Program-made: the position numbers and the translations under genes | Source of the DNA: Gammaproteobacteria bacterium | Lineage (GTDB): Bacteria > Pseudomonadota > Gammaproteobacteria > JASBUN01 | DNA length: 64,000 nucleotides | Assembly (NCBI GenBank): GCA_030147845.1 | Contig: JASBUN010000038.1 | Span: 1-64,000, forward strand | Reading direction: 5' to 3' | The notes under the pieces: generated by a model | What the model was told of the DNA's origin: nothing | What the model saw: only the letters and a program-made list of their open reading frames with translations | Databases searched by the model: none | Shown: positions 33,962-43,856 of the stretch, piece after piece | Layout: every line of letters starts with the position of its first letter | Numbering within the stretch: position 1 is the first letter of the stretch

Positions 33962-35359
33962 TCAACTCCCGACAGACCCCATTTCTGCGCGACCCAATAA
34001 CTCCAACATAGCGGCAGCCTTATCATTGGTTTCTTGATATTCGGCGTCCTTATCCGAGTCGGCCACAATGCCACCTCCGGCCCAAAACCGCATGACACCT
34101 CCCGTGTGCACTAAAGTACGAATCGCGATATTCGTGTCCATGCTGCCATCGAACCCCACGTATCCAATCGATCCGCAGTAAACGCCGCGACGATGAGGCT
34201 CCAACTGTTCGATGATCTCCATTGCGCGCAACTTAGGCGCACCGGTTATCGACCCCCCAGGGAAGCATGAGCTCAAGACATGCAACGCATCCTTTTCCTT
34301 AGCCAAGGTTCCGGTAACCGTACTCACCAGATGGTGAACCGTGGCGAAGCTCTCGAGTGCAAACAAGCTTGGTACGGACACCGATCCTATTGCACAACTT
34401 TTGCCTAAATCGTTGCGCAAAAGATCCACAATCATAAGATTCTCGGCCCGGTCTTTCGGATTGCCCTGCAATTCCCGTGCGAGTTCGACATCCATGAGCG
34501 GGTCTACGCTGCGCGGGCGAGTACCTTTAATCGGTTTGGTTTCGACACTGCCACTCTCTACACGGAGAAACCGTTCCGGCGAGGCGCTCAAAACACGTGC
34601 AAATGGATAATTTATATACGAGGCATACGGCGCCGGATTAATCTTCCTCAACCGCATATATGCCGACCACAGATCGCCGTCGACTTCGGCGGAAAAGCGC
34701 CTGGCTAAATTGACCTGATAACAATCTCCCTCGTGGATATACCGCATGACCTGATCAAACAACCGTCCATAGGCTGGGCGGTCCAAATCAACGCGGACAT
34801 CGGATCGTACGATAAACGGGACCCTGGCGCGCGCGACAGGAAGCGATGACCAAAATTCGATCATTCGTTGCCAGCGCGCCGTATCCAGGCCACGGCGGGT
34901 ATCCCCTACCAGCCAGCAGCGACGCAACTCGTGGTCGACCACCAGTGCGCAGTCATAAATGCCCACCGCCATTTCGGGAAGCTGTTCATCGTCCCGCGCG
35001 ATCTGTGGCAAGTGCTCCAAACGGCGGCCTAAGTCATAGGAAAAATAGCCTAAGGCGCCACCACAAAACGGTATACCTTCGATCGGATCGACGTTCGGGC
35101 CGAGTTCACGCCGCAGCAAATCGAACGGGTCGTGCGGCGACAGAGCGGTATCCGCAGGGGAATGTACCTCGGTCAACGCACCTCGAGTGATCAGTGTCGT
35201 GTGTGGAGCAGTCGCAAGAATATCGTAACGCCCACACGTACTAGCCGGTCGACCACTATCAATGAACACCGACCACGGTTGATCCGCGATCGCATCGAAT
35301 CTAACAGAGCTGTCCTCAACATATGGAAGCTCGGCCAACAATTGAAATTTATTCGGCAT
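33962..35359 (-). CDS. pabB: Aminodeoxychorismate synthase component I PabB
   Basis: 465 aa from ATG 35359; the frame is open to a TTG at 35401. The chorismate-utilising domain is intact: CYQVNLARRFSAEVDG, SASPERFLRVESGSVETKPIKGTRPR, NPKDRAENLMIVDLLRNDLG, VSTVTGTLA, PGGSITGAPKLRAMEIIEQLEPHRRG and IAIRTLV. The lysine in PIKGT and ITGAPK suits PabB rather than TrpE. It makes aminodeoxychorismate, the source of the p-aminobenzoate required by both FolP (folate) and MptG (H4MPT). No pabA or pabC is in the window. Confidence 0.92.
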   Translation of the reverse strand: MPNKFQLLAELPYVEDSSVRFDAIADQPWSVFIDSGRPASTCGRYDILATAPHTTLITRGALTEVHSPADTALSPHDPFDLLRRELGPNVDPIEGIPFCGGALGYFSYDLGRRLEHLPQIARDDEQLPEMAVGIYDCALVVDHELRRCWLVGDTRRGLDTARWQRMIEFWSSLPVARARVPFIVRSDVRVDLDRPAYGRLFDQVMRYIHEGDCYQVNLARRFSAEVDGDLWSAYMRLRKINPAPYASYINYPFARVLSASPERFLRVESGSVETKPIKGTRPRSVDPLMDVELARELQGNPKDRAENLMIVDLLRNDLGKSCAIGSVSVPSLFALESFATVHHLVSTVTGTLAKEKDALHVLSSCFPGGSITGAPKLRAMEIIEQLEPHRRGVYCGSIGYVGFDGSMDTNIAIRTLVHTGGVMRFWAGGGIVADSDKDAEYQETNDKAAAMLELLGRAEMGSVGS

Positions 35360-35540
35360 ACACGCGTACCGCGGAAGACCACCCGGCTGCACAGGCCGCA
35401 AGCATTCGACTGGTTGACTGACGGATTACTCAACGATGAATAGATATGCTACCACCGTCGTACACCGACTTCCCGCTGTGCAAACAGCGTATTGCGCACT
35501 CGTCGATGAGCTTGCTTACGGCCTATGAAAAAATCGTAAG

Positions 35541-36773
35541 CTATTGATTAATAATTCTCAATGCTTCTCCGACCGGGGCGCTGGCGAAACGCCGCAAATC
35601 CGAATTGCCGAGATCCGGATGCTGAAAGTGCTTTTGCAACAAGTCCGCGCCATCGCGTTGGCGCTGCTCCACGCTCGGACCCTGATAGCAGCACCACGAT
35701 TGCGTCGTCTCGTAAAGCTGTAATTCCACCAATCCCGGCAGATAGTCGATCAATTGATCCCAGATATAAACACAAAGCATTTCCGTACTCGACCGCCATG
35801 CCAGCTCACCCGCTGCATAATTCAGCGTATGATGATCAAAATGTTCGATGATGCGATGATTTACTACTCGTTTCAGATAGCCGTAATCGATAACGCAGCC
35901 GGTGATCGGGTCAATCCGTCCCTTTACTTTCACGTGCAAAACATAACGCCCGCCGTGAAGGTTGGAACACTTGGCTGGGTGATCAGTAATGAAATGCGCG
36001 GAGTCGAATACCAACTCCTTAGCCACAGTGACTTCCGGCGTCTTCATTTCGAAGCGCTCCGCAGCGCATGGGATCGAAGACAATTCCGCCGACAATTTCT
36101 CCAATAGTTGACGCGTATCATCCATCGTTTCGCTGCGTAACAGTAGTGCATTTTCGGAACTCACATCACCCAGCGGCAAAAAATGCACGGCAAAATATCG
36201 TTCCAACGCAGACATAACGGCATCCGCATCGTCATAACTGCTGGTAGGAATAAACAAATAGCCGGCCTGTAATTCCGCTACATGCGAAATCAATACCGCC
36301 AGCGCCAGCCTGCATTCGGTTTCAGGAGCATTGGACAGCCATTGGCACACCGGCTCGCTCATCGAGAATCTCGGTGCTTTGAGATGATTTCGGGCAACGA
36401 CGCGATGGCTGTCGTTGTCGTATACGTATTCCTGCTTGTACTGAAATCCGTATTCCCGTACGTATTGCAGCGCCCAAAGCAACTGGTCCAATCGGCGGAT
36501 TTCTCCCGGAATCACCATTAATGACTCTTCATCTAGCAGCAGGCCGGCGAGGTCCAGACCGGCTTTGACCGCCTGCGCACGGCCGCTCGGAACGCCACGT
36601 ACTGTCGCGTAATTAGCCGGACTGTCGGTGGTATTGATCTGTTGAGGATGCACCAGGAGCTCGAGCGGAACATGATAACGAATGGCATATTCCTGTAGCG
36701 TCAATCCAGAACATTGCAATAAATGTTCGGTGGACATGTACTCTTGTTCTACATCACATTCCCGGCAACGCAT
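35541..36773 (-). CDS. 6-pyruvoyltetrahydropterin synthase/QueD-like domain fused to an N-terminal zinc-finger-like and unknown domain
   Basis: 410 aa. Residues 1-45 look like a MucR-type zinc finger (C3, C6, H17, C21, then GLTLQEYAIRYHVP). Residues 45-240 are not recognised. The C-terminal part (about 250-370) is a PTPS/QueD domain: ELVFDSAHF with a zinc ligand at H260, CSNLHGG with the catalytic cysteine C269, DYGYLKRVV, FDHHTLN and VELQLYETTQSW. The usual HGH is HGG here, so the third zinc histidine is missing. It probably acts in pterin or folate/H4MPT supply. AGGAG lies before the ATG; a near-perfect sigma-54 element lies upstream. Confidence 0.8.
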   Translation of the reverse strand: MRCRECDVEQEYMSTEHLLQCSGLTLQEYAIRYHVPLELLVHPQQINTTDSPANYATVRGVPSGRAQAVKAGLDLAGLLLDEESLMVIPGEIRRLDQLLWALQYVREYGFQYKQEYVYDNDSHRVVARNHLKAPRFSMSEPVCQWLSNAPETECRLALAVLISHVAELQAGYLFIPTSSYDDADAVMSALERYFAVHFLPLGDVSSENALLLRSETMDDTRQLLEKLSAELSSIPCAAERFEMKTPEVTVAKELVFDSAHFITDHPAKCSNLHGGRYVLHVKVKGRIDPITGCVIDYGYLKRVVNHRIIEHFDHHTLNYAAGELAWRSSTEMLCVYIWDQLIDYLPGLVELQLYETTQSWCCYQGPSVEQRQRDGADLLQKHFQHPDLGNSDLRRFASAPVGEALRIINQ

Positions 36774-37297
36774 GGTATTTCTCCTAGAGCTGATGACTGA
36801 AGGATGCTCTGATTAATCCGCGGGAACGGCATCGGCCGTCTCTAATCGGGAAGCACTCCGCCCGGCCCTTCTCTGCCGGCAAAGCGGATGCCAAATAAAC
36901 TAACTCGAAGCAAGCAACTTGAGTGCCAATATCACCTATGCCTTGATTCATGCGCTTACCATTTGAACACTACGCTCTTGTGCCACATTCGGCACAGTCT
37001 GTAACCAGCTAGCGAATTAACCGTACGCTGCCCCATTTGGCTTTACGTTGGCGCCTGTACTCACGAGGTTGATATAAATAGCGAGTGACATACGTAGAAA
37101 AAATAGTACGGAAAGGACGGCACACGCACGGATCGAGCCGCTCGTGATCAACAACGCGTAGTTGGAAATCAACCGCACGACGAGTAATGCCCAACGGATA
37201 TCAGAGCAGCGGAGAAGCTAGGTCAGAATGAAAGCCGTGCCGATATATCGATATCACCCCTGCGGGCGCACATTCACACTTACGAAATGATTCCTAC
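36774..37297. other. Intergenic region upstream of the PTPS fusion
   Basis: 524 bases without a convincing gene (a basic 61-residue frame at 37009-37194 starts at TTG with no ribosome-binding site). It has the sigma-54 element at 36914-36928 and, about 45 bases further upstream, the dyad TGTGCC-N6-GGCACA around 36980-36997. Confidence 0.5.
36914..36928 (-). promoter_or_regulatory. Sigma-54 promoter for the PTPS fusion gene
   Basis: The minus strand reads TGGCACTCAAGTTGC, differing from TGGCACG-N4-TTGC at one base. Leader about 130 bases. Confidence 0.75.
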
Positions 37298-37663
37298 TCA
37301 GGAGTGTCCCAAATGGATAGCAACCTGGTCATAAACCTCCATCGAACCTTCGATGAAACCAAGGATAAAATCCGTATTCGCGGTCAGATTCGTGTGCCCA
37401 GGACCCACTGCATCGCTCCAAAACTGCGCTTCCTGACCCTCAATTGCTCTGATTTCGCGCGCTAGCAGCGCGCTGCAACCATCTGTGCCCACCCAGTCGG
37501 CCCAGTTACCGTCATTGCTCTGCCCCAACCGCGCAAGCCGATCGAGTTCGAAAAATGATGCCTTGGTCTTGGCCCAACGCTGGCCGCGCTGATAGCCCTG
37601 TGTATAGTTGTCACCATCGCGAAGCGCGTCGTTCGCCAAACTATTCGCAGTCGATCGTTTCAT
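37298..37663 (-). CDS. Hypothetical 121-aa protein
   Basis: 121 aa from ATG 37663, with AGGGG upstream; the frame extends to 37753 without support. Not recognised. It is acidic and soluble, with repeated aromatic-glycine patterns (GYQRGQRWAKTKASFFELDRL, GCSALLAREIRAIEG, DFILGFIEGSMEVYDQV). The C-terminal segment could form a helix pair. It stands alone on the minus strand, about 220 bases after the MetF fusion gene, and no functional context beyond that can be claimed. Confidence 0.6.
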   Translation of the reverse strand: MKRSTANSLANDALRDGDNYTQGYQRGQRWAKTKASFFELDRLARLGQSNDGNWADWVGTDGCSALLAREIRAIEGQEAQFWSDAVGPGHTNLTANTDFILGFIEGSMEVYDQVAIHLGHS

Positions 37664-37885
37664 AATTTTGTTCCCCTGAGGCCGCCGGTTCCGCCTTACA
37701 CGACACCGGACTATTAAGTATTTATGGTCCGCTAACCCTATGATGTCAAGCAATTCGAGTCGCTATCATGATCGCTCAGGTAAAGCCCCGGTTGCCGCTC
37801 GCCGCACGCTGGCGCCAAATCCATGATCTTTCGATCATAACATGGGCGCCGACGAGCCAATCTCTACACGGCGCGCGTAACGAAC

Positions 37886-40765
37886 TTAAGCACGATCGGC
37901 GCCCAGCACCGCGCTCTCAGTGGTCGAAAGCCCGGCCGACGAGCCTCCCGCCGACTGGTTTGACCGAATTGGCGGCGAAATTTCGACCTGCGGCCCATTG
38001 CCGCGGAAATGCTCCGCCCACGACGGACAACCGCGCCGTTGTGCCGGTACTGCCGGGATTAGCCATGTCTCGAGTTGCGGCAACACGCCCGCATCCCTCG
38101 CCTTACGGTACTTCACACTGTGAATGCACTCTCGATCACCGAACTCACAGCGGTTATCGCGCGTACCTCCACAGGGGCCGTTGGCCAATCCTTTTGGACA
38201 GGTCTCTGGGCACACGTACTGGGTAGCGGCCAATCGACACATGCCGCAGCTCTCGCAACCCAGCAACGTGCCCTTCACCGTGCGTTCGACACGCAACAAC
38301 AGTTGTCCGGCTAAACTACGATCATCAACTGCCTTAAGAACCGGCGCCACCAACCGTGCCAGCGCGCCACGATCGAATGCAAATTCGTGCGCCCAATTCA
38401 TCAACCGGTAGCGCTTACTTGCGCCCTGCCGAACGGGCAAAGCGGCATCCTGCGCCAGATACCACGGCGCCGAGCCTACGGTGACAGCTGCCGAACGTTC
38501 GCCTCCGGGAAAGGTCAATGCCTCGGACCAGGCCTCGCGCCAAGCCGATAAGTCAGGACACTCGCGCGCTACCGCAGCGACCTCCTGCGCCAGAGCCGCA
38601 AGCTGATCACTGCTGTGAATACCGGTAAATTGCACACCGGCATAACCCAAGCGCTGCAGGCCAACCACCTGCAGCGCTAAGCGGCGTCGCACACGCGCAA
38701 CGCCGCGGTCTTCAAAATATTGCTCGTCGGCCTCAAGCAACTCCATCAGCGAATCGGTGATGGTGATCCCGGGAATGGAACGCTTGCGGATAAACTTTGC
38801 CGACCGCACCGATAACGGCATTACATTGGCGATCAAAGGAATATCATAGCGTCTGCTTCGTACCCATCGTAGCGCTTCACTGTATTTACCGAAATCATAA
38901 CCGATCTGAGTGATGGCGAAATCGATCCCAGCACCGACTTTCTTACCTAATTTCAGGTACTGCGCCAGCGTTTCTTCTTCGCTGTACTTGAACGGGTTGA
39001 GCGCGGCACCGATCAGCAAGCTGGGTATAACCTCCCGCGCTACTCGTATCGCTGCAACCGACTCCAGGTAGCGGACACGCCGATCCTTAGGCTCATCCTT
39101 CAACCTGTCGCCGGATAAAATCAGCATGTTTTCCAACCCGTACTTTTCCATTTGCCACAAAGTTTCCGATAGATCGCTCAGTTCACGATCTTTACCGGAG
39201 AAATGTACGATCGGCTGACGTCCGCAACGCTGTTTAAGTGACAACGCGGCCAGTGTGGGATCTGGGTCATCATCGGAGTGTACGCGGTCGGTGACGGAGC
39301 AGGCGACAATACCGTTACGGCCTGAAAAAGACGATTCGAGACGCAAATAGCGACTTAGATCGTCACGTAATCCGCTGTCGCGTGACGGAATAAACTCAAC
39401 GGTCCAAAAGAATTCGCCCGCATCGAGCTTTTCGCGCAACATGTTGGCGGCGCCTCGCCCGGCGACCTGCTCAGTCGCCTTGGTCTCACTATCACACGAC
39501 GCCGGCGACGGCATGGAGGACGAGCCATTGCCGCCAACAACCGACAAATTGGACGGTCGCCGACGCACGCCGCCGTGCGAATCCTCGATGGCAGACTTGT
39601 TACGCTCCATAACCAATGGAAATTGTCCGTCTTCAGCATCCGCGCCGATCATTACTACACGATCGGCGATACGCGTCGCATCACGGATGTCTTCGGTCAG
39701 TAGTAGGACACGGCTGGCGGTTATATCCGATACGGCGCGGATGAAATCCGCCGCGCGTTGGCGTGCATCGGCCGAGCGGCCCCAAGCATCGTGATTCACT
39801 AAGATTACTTGCTGCGTTGCACAGGCTTGGCCAAGCAATCGCACATACAGGCTTTGCTCCTGCGACAGCCCCGCCATGGTCAGCGATTGATGCTTATCCA
39901 CACCGATGCCATGTGTGCGAAGCAGCGCTTTCAACGCCGGCCAGGATACGGGATGCTCACTGCCTTCAGATAGTCGTCGTAGATAGCCTTCCACGGTAAG
40001 CTGCGAGCGACATAAATGCTCCCACAACACGTTCGCACTCCGGCCGTCTTCGTAAGCGTCCTCGGATACGACACTACTGCTTGACAACGTCAATCGCACC
40101 TGCTCATCCAAGTGCAGGCCCAAAATCGGCGCCGCTACCCGGCCGGTTACCTCATACGGACCCACCAATGACAGGATGAACGCCGAGCGCAGCGCACTCG
40201 GCTCCATGCCACTACATGCGCGGTTTAACGTTAAATCGGCTCGACAGATCAAATTGCCGGGCTTCGGCCATGCTAATTTGGGGGCAAAACGATGCTCGTA
40301 GCGCAGGTGCGCGCGCAACATCTCCTCTACCAGTCGATGGCCGTGACGTCCATAGCGCAAACAAGTCTGAACCGCTTTGGTTCCCGCGACGCGGAGTACG
40401 ATCGACGAATCCTCGCAAAGCGCCGAAACCGCACGTTGCGCGTATCCTAGAAAAGCCGCTCCAAATCCAAATATCCTGCAACTACTTACCCGGCGCTCAG
40501 GGTGATCGCGATCTGCGTCGCGATAGCGCAGTTCCGGATAACCAACGCTGCCGTGAACCAAGAAATATAAATCGTCCGCGCGGTCCGTACGCCCAAAAAT
40601 AAAATCGCCCGCGCCGTGCTGGGACTCCCGCGCCAAGTCGGCCAAGCTGATTAACAAATCAGCGGGCATGGCAGCCAACATTGGATCGGAAGCAAACAGC
40701 TTCGCCTTCTGCTCAGTGGTCAGCACGGCGGTAAACTCAACGCTCGCGCGCGTGCGCACGGACAA
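37886..40765 (-). CDS. Four-part fusion: cNMP-binding-like domain, degenerate ABC ATPase, MetF, MetV-type cysteine-rich domain
   Basis: 959 aa, from TTG 40765 with GGA upstream (GTG 40759 possible). Residues about 25-150 are a cyclic-nucleotide-binding-type domain. Residues about 180-385 resemble a NitT/TauT ABC ATPase that has lost its Walker A, has LSQEQ for LSGGQ, VNHDA for the Walker B LDEP, and TED in place of the THD switch histidine. Residues about 445-725 are methylenetetrahydrofolate reductase (WTVEFIPSRDS, ACSVTDRVHSDDDPDPT, ILSGDRLKDEPKDRRVRYLESV). Residues about 830-890 carry eight cysteines (C837 to C880) of the MetV/MTHFR C-terminal type. It would interconvert methyl- and methylene-H4F; methyl-H4F oxidation fits the dissimilatory context. 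It lies 55 bases after ftfL. Confidence 0.88.
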   Translation of the reverse strand: MSVRTRASVEFTAVLTTEQKAKLFASDPMLAAMPADLLISLADLARESQHGAGDFIFGRTDRADDLYFLVHGSVGYPELRYRDADRDHPERRVSSCRIFGFGAAFLGYAQRAVSALCEDSSIVLRVAGTKAVQTCLRYGRHGHRLVEEMLRAHLRYEHRFAPKLAWPKPGNLICRADLTLNRACSGMEPSALRSAFILSLVGPYEVTGRVAAPILGLHLDEQVRLTLSSSSVVSEDAYEDGRSANVLWEHLCRSQLTVEGYLRRLSEGSEHPVSWPALKALLRTHGIGVDKHQSLTMAGLSQEQSLYVRLLGQACATQQVILVNHDAWGRSADARQRAADFIRAVSDITASRVLLLTEDIRDATRIADRVVMIGADAEDGQFPLVMERNKSAIEDSHGGVRRRPSNLSVVGGNGSSSMPSPASCDSETKATEQVAGRGAANMLREKLDAGEFFWTVEFIPSRDSGLRDDLSRYLRLESSFSGRNGIVACSVTDRVHSDDDPDPTLAALSLKQRCGRQPIVHFSGKDRELSDLSETLWQMEKYGLENMLILSGDRLKDEPKDRRVRYLESVAAIRVAREVIPSLLIGAALNPFKYSEEETLAQYLKLGKKVGAGIDFAITQIGYDFGKYSEALRWVRSRRYDIPLIANVMPLSVRSAKFIRKRSIPGITITDSLMELLEADEQYFEDRGVARVRRRLALQVVGLQRLGYAGVQFTGIHSSDQLAALAQEVAAVARECPDLSAWREAWSEALTFPGGERSAAVTVGSAPWYLAQDAALPVRQGASKRYRLMNWAHEFAFDRGALARLVAPVLKAVDDRSLAGQLLLRVERTVKGTLLGCESCGMCRLAATQYVCPETCPKGLANGPCGGTRDNRCEFGDRECIHSVKYRKARDAGVLPQLETWLIPAVPAQRRGCPSWAEHFRGNGPQVEISPPIRSNQSAGGSSAGLSTTESAVLGADRA

Positions 40766-40820
40766 CCGGAGATCCGTTCCGGCCGTCCGCGCGGTTCTGC
40801 TTTACGACTACCGCTGCGCA

Positions 40821-42494
40821 TTAGAAGAGGCCGACGATACGTCCCGTTTCGTCAATGTCGATGCGATCCGACGCCGGCACTTTCGGTAACCCGGGCATAG
40901 TCATGATGTCACCGCAAACCATGACCACAAACTCCGCGCCGGCAGCGAGCCTTACTTCCCGAATGGTCAAGGTATGCCCCGACGGAGCGCCCAACAACTT
41001 CGGATCGGTCGAAAACGAATACTGCGTCTTCGCGACACATACCGGGTAGTGCCCATAACCATCATCTTGCAATTTTTGAATCTTCGCGCGCACCTTCGTG
41101 TCGGCAGCTACATCGCCCGCACCATAAATCTTGGTAGCGATGGTCTGTATTTTTTCCCACAGTGGTGCGTCGTCTTCGTATACGAAACTGAAATCGGCCG
41201 GTGTAGTCTCAATAATCTTGACCACCTCCTGGGCCAACTTCTCCGCACCCGCTCCGCCGTCGGCCCAATGCTTGGACACGACCACCGGCGCATCGTGATG
41301 AGCAATTTTCTTCTCCAGCAACGCGATTTCCGCTTCCGTGTCGTGCGTAAAATGATTCACGCACACAACGCACGGCATACCGTAATGGTTACGAATGTTG
41401 TTGATATGCCGCGCCAGATTCTCCACACCTTTTGCAAGTGCGTCGAGATTTTCTTCATTCAGCGATTTCAAGTCCGCGCCACCATGGAACTTGAGTGCGC
41501 GAATAGTTGCAACCAGGACCACGGCATCGGGACGGAGTCCAGACTTACGGCACTTGATGTCGATGAACTTTTCAGCGCCCAAATCCGCACCGAATCCGGC
41601 TTCGGTCACCACATAGTCAGCCAATTTCAACGCCGTCTTAGTCGCCAATACCGAATTACACCCATGTGCAATATTGGCAAAAGGACCACCATGAACGAAC
41701 GCTGGATTGTGCTCCAATGTCTGCACAAGATTAGGTTTCAAGGCATTTTTCAACAATGCGGCCATCGCGCCGTGCGCATTGAGATCCCTGGCTAGCACAG
41801 GCTTGAGTTTGCGCGTATAGCCAATGACGATATTTCCCAAACGTTGCTTTAAATCCTTTAGCGAGGTCGCTAAGCAAAATATAGCCATCACCTCGGACGC
41901 CACCACGATATCGAAGCCATCTTGACGCGGCTGGCCATTGCCGGGACCTCCAAGCGAGACGACGATATCGCGCAATGCGCGGTCGTTCATGTCGACTACG
42001 CGTTTCCACGTGATTCGTCGCACATCGATATCGAGCTCATTGCCGTGATGGATGTGGTTATCGATTAGCGCCGACAACAGATTATTGGCCAATGCGATCG
42101 CGTTAAAATCACCGTTGAAATGAAGATTGATATCTTCCATGGGCACAACTTGCGCGTAGCCGCCTCCGGCCGCGCCGCCTTTCATGCCGAACACGGGACC
42201 CAAGGACGGTTCACGTATACAGATCGCCGCTTTTTTGCCAATGCGGTTGAGCGCATCACCCAAGCCAACCGTCGTTGTAGTTTTCCCTTCGCCGGCAGGC
42301 GTCGGACTAATCGCGGTAACCAAAATCAGCTTACCATCCGGGCGTTCCGCCAATCCGTCCATGAACTCGAAACTCAGCTTCGCCTTATGGTGACCATACG
42401 GTTCCAAACTGGCTTCGTCGATGCCGAGCTTCGCCGCGACATCGTTAATCCGCTTCATCTCTGCGTTTTGTGCAATTTCTATATCCGATGACAT
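40821..42494 (-). CDS. ftfL: Formate-tetrahydrofolate ligase FtfL
   Basis: 557 aa, the standard length. Motifs are [24 protein letters not shown] (ATP loop), [77 protein letters not shown] and [15 protein letters not shown]. It links formate and H4F: in the dissimilatory direction it releases formate plus ATP from formyl-H4F. It begins the ftfL-metF-fusion operon. GAGGT precedes the ATG. Confidence 0.97.
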   Translation of the reverse strand: MSSDIEIAQNAEMKRINDVAAKLGIDEASLEPYGHHKAKLSFEFMDGLAERPDGKLILVTAISPTPAGEGKTTTTVGLGDALNRIGKKAAICIREPSLGPVFGMKGGAAGGGYAQVVPMEDINLHFNGDFNAIALANNLLSALIDNHIHHGNELDIDVRRITWKRVVDMNDRALRDIVVSLGGPGNGQPRQDGFDIVVASEVMAIFCLATSLKDLKQRLGNIVIGYTRKLKPVLARDLNAHGAMAALLKNALKPNLVQTLEHNPAFVHGGPFANIAHGCNSVLATKTALKLADYVVTEAGFGADLGAEKFIDIKCRKSGLRPDAVVLVATIRALKFHGGADLKSLNEENLDALAKGVENLARHINNIRNHYGMPCVVCVNHFTHDTEAEIALLEKKIAHHDAPVVVSKHWADGGAGAEKLAQEVVKIIETTPADFSFVYEDDAPLWEKIQTIATKIYGAGDVAADTKVRAKIQKLQDDGYGHYPVCVAKTQYSFSTDPKLLGAPSGHTLTIREVRLAAGAEFVVMVCGDIMTMPGLPKVPASDRIDIDETGRIVGLF

Positions 42495-42536
42495 TTTTCA
42501 ATACCTCGTAAGCGCGTTAATTCTAAAATCACTTCT

Positions 42537-42551
42537 GCAAACTTCATTCCA
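42537..42551 (-). promoter_or_regulatory. Sigma-54 promoter for ftfL-metF fusion
   Basis: The minus strand reads TGGAATGAAGTTTGC: TGG and TTGC halves with correct spacing, two mismatches in the -24 half. Dyads TCACG-N7-CGTGA (42566-42582) and GGCGCA-N8-TGCGCC (42616-42635) lie upstream. Confidence 0.6.
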
Positions 42552-42725
42552 ATTCAAAGAACCACTCACGATCTGTCCGTGATGTAATAACAAATGAGTA
42601 CGTTAACCATTCTCTGGCGCACTACACGATGCGCCGAACTAGTGACAGTAGTGGCTTGCCCGGTTTGCAGGGCATCAAACAGCATCACCAGAAAGTCCCG
42701 TGCACCATTCCACGTTATCCGAGCG

Positions 42726-43856
42726 TCATACTCGAGCCCGAACGCGTGGAGGATCAAAAAAAGGTAGCCGTGCTACGCGTGCGCGCGCACCGCTCGCACA
42801 GCGCACCAACGAACCGGGGCGAGCATCGTCGGCGTGTACGTAACCCATTCCCCGCCACGACTGAAATAGCGGCGACCACGCCAAGCTGCTGAGCACCGCT
42901 CTCCCCTTATTCACTATCAACATCGACGGTCGCTCATCGGAGTGTGTTTTCGGCGTCCCCACCGCTATATCGCTGCCGTCTTGAGTCGGAACGAGCCCCA
43001 CCAAGCGCACTGCCGGTGGTCGATTGAAGCGCTGTCGCAACCCTCTCGCACCCATAAATCGGTGTAGTTTTGGCTGTCGCACTAAATGGGTATATCCAAG
43101 GGAATACGGTGTGACACAGTGTGTCAGTTCGTTTGCAAACAGAATGTAACCCGCCTCTATGCGAAGACTATTCGCAGCACTAAATCCACACTCTTTCAAT
43201 CCAAAACGCTGCCCTTCATCGGTAAGATGAGTCCATAGACCCACCGCATCCTGAGATTTTATCAGCAGTTCGTAACCGTGCTCACCCGTATAGCCAATGC
43301 GCGCGACCAACACTTCACTGTGTGCAAATTTCCGGCGTGAAAATCGGAAATAACGTAAATCACGATCTCCCTCCACCAGCCCAACAACCTCCAGTAGAGA
43401 TCTACTCAGTGGTCCTTGCAGAGCAATCACACTGTATTCACCCGACCGATCACACACCTGGATATCGAACATCGACGCTGAAGACATTACGAAATCCCAA
43501 TCACTCCGTCGTCCGGTGAACAACCAGTATTGATTATCGCCCAAGGCCCAAACAGTCGCGTCGATGAACACGCTGCCATCTGCGCGACACAAAAGGGTGT
43601 AAGCAATCTGGCCAGGTGCAAGACCGGCGATATCGCGCGTTTGTATCCAGTTCAAGAACCGAACAGAATCGGGACCGGAAAATTCGAAGCATGACATGAA
43701 CGAAAAATCGAATAAGCCTACGGCATGTCTAACCGCATGGTGTTCGCTGTTGAGGTCGTCGAAGTGCGTCGGGACGGCCAGACCGGTGGCCCATTCGTCC
43801 ATTTCCACTCGGCGCTCGGCAAAGAATTCCGACAAGCTATCCGAAGCGCGTGTCAT
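42726..43856 (-). CDS. GcvT-family aminomethyltransferase-like protein (folate-dependent)
   Basis: 376 aa from ATG 43856, which overlaps the TauE-like stop as ATGA; the track of open frame extends further upstream without support. It has the GcvT/DmdA folate-binding fold: HAVGLFDFSFMSCFEFSGPDSVRFLNWIQTRDI in parts, TLLCRADGSVFIDATVWALGD, VIALQGPLSRSLL, ARIGYTGEHGYELLIKSQDAVGLWTHL, and a C-terminal barrel ending in RGMGYVHADD. It is closer to glycine-cleavage T protein/sarcosine dehydrogenase C-terminal domains than to DMSP demethylase. It moves a methyl or methylene group to H4F. No glycine decarboxylase is present. It ends 175 bases before the ftfL promoter. Confidence 0.85.
   Translation of the reverse strand: MTRASDSLSEFFAERRVEMDEWATGLAVPTHFDDLNSEHHAVRHAVGLFDFSFMSCFEFSGPDSVRFLNWIQTRDIAGLAPGQIAYTLLCRADGSVFIDATVWALGDNQYWLFTGRRSDWDFVMSSASMFDIQVCDRSGEYSVIALQGPLSRSLLEVVGLVEGDRDLRYFRFSRRKFAHSEVLVARIGYTGEHGYELLIKSQDAVGLWTHLTDEGQRFGLKECGFSAANSLRIEAGYILFANELTHCVTPYSLGYTHLVRQPKLHRFMGARGLRQRFNRPPAVRLVGLVPTQDGSDIAVGTPKTHSDERPSMLIVNKGRAVLSSLAWSPLFQSWRGMGYVHADDARPGSLVRCASGARARVARLPFFDPPRVRARV

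Noticed and set aside
35514-35541. Inverted repeat GCTTACG...CGTAAGC at the end of the PTPS fusion gene
   Set aside because: The T-run lies in the loop rather than after the stem, so it is not a convincing intrinsic terminator.
37009-37194. 61-aa basic open frame upstream of the PTPS fusion
   Set aside because: Starts with TTG, lacks a ribosome-binding site and resembles no family I recognise.
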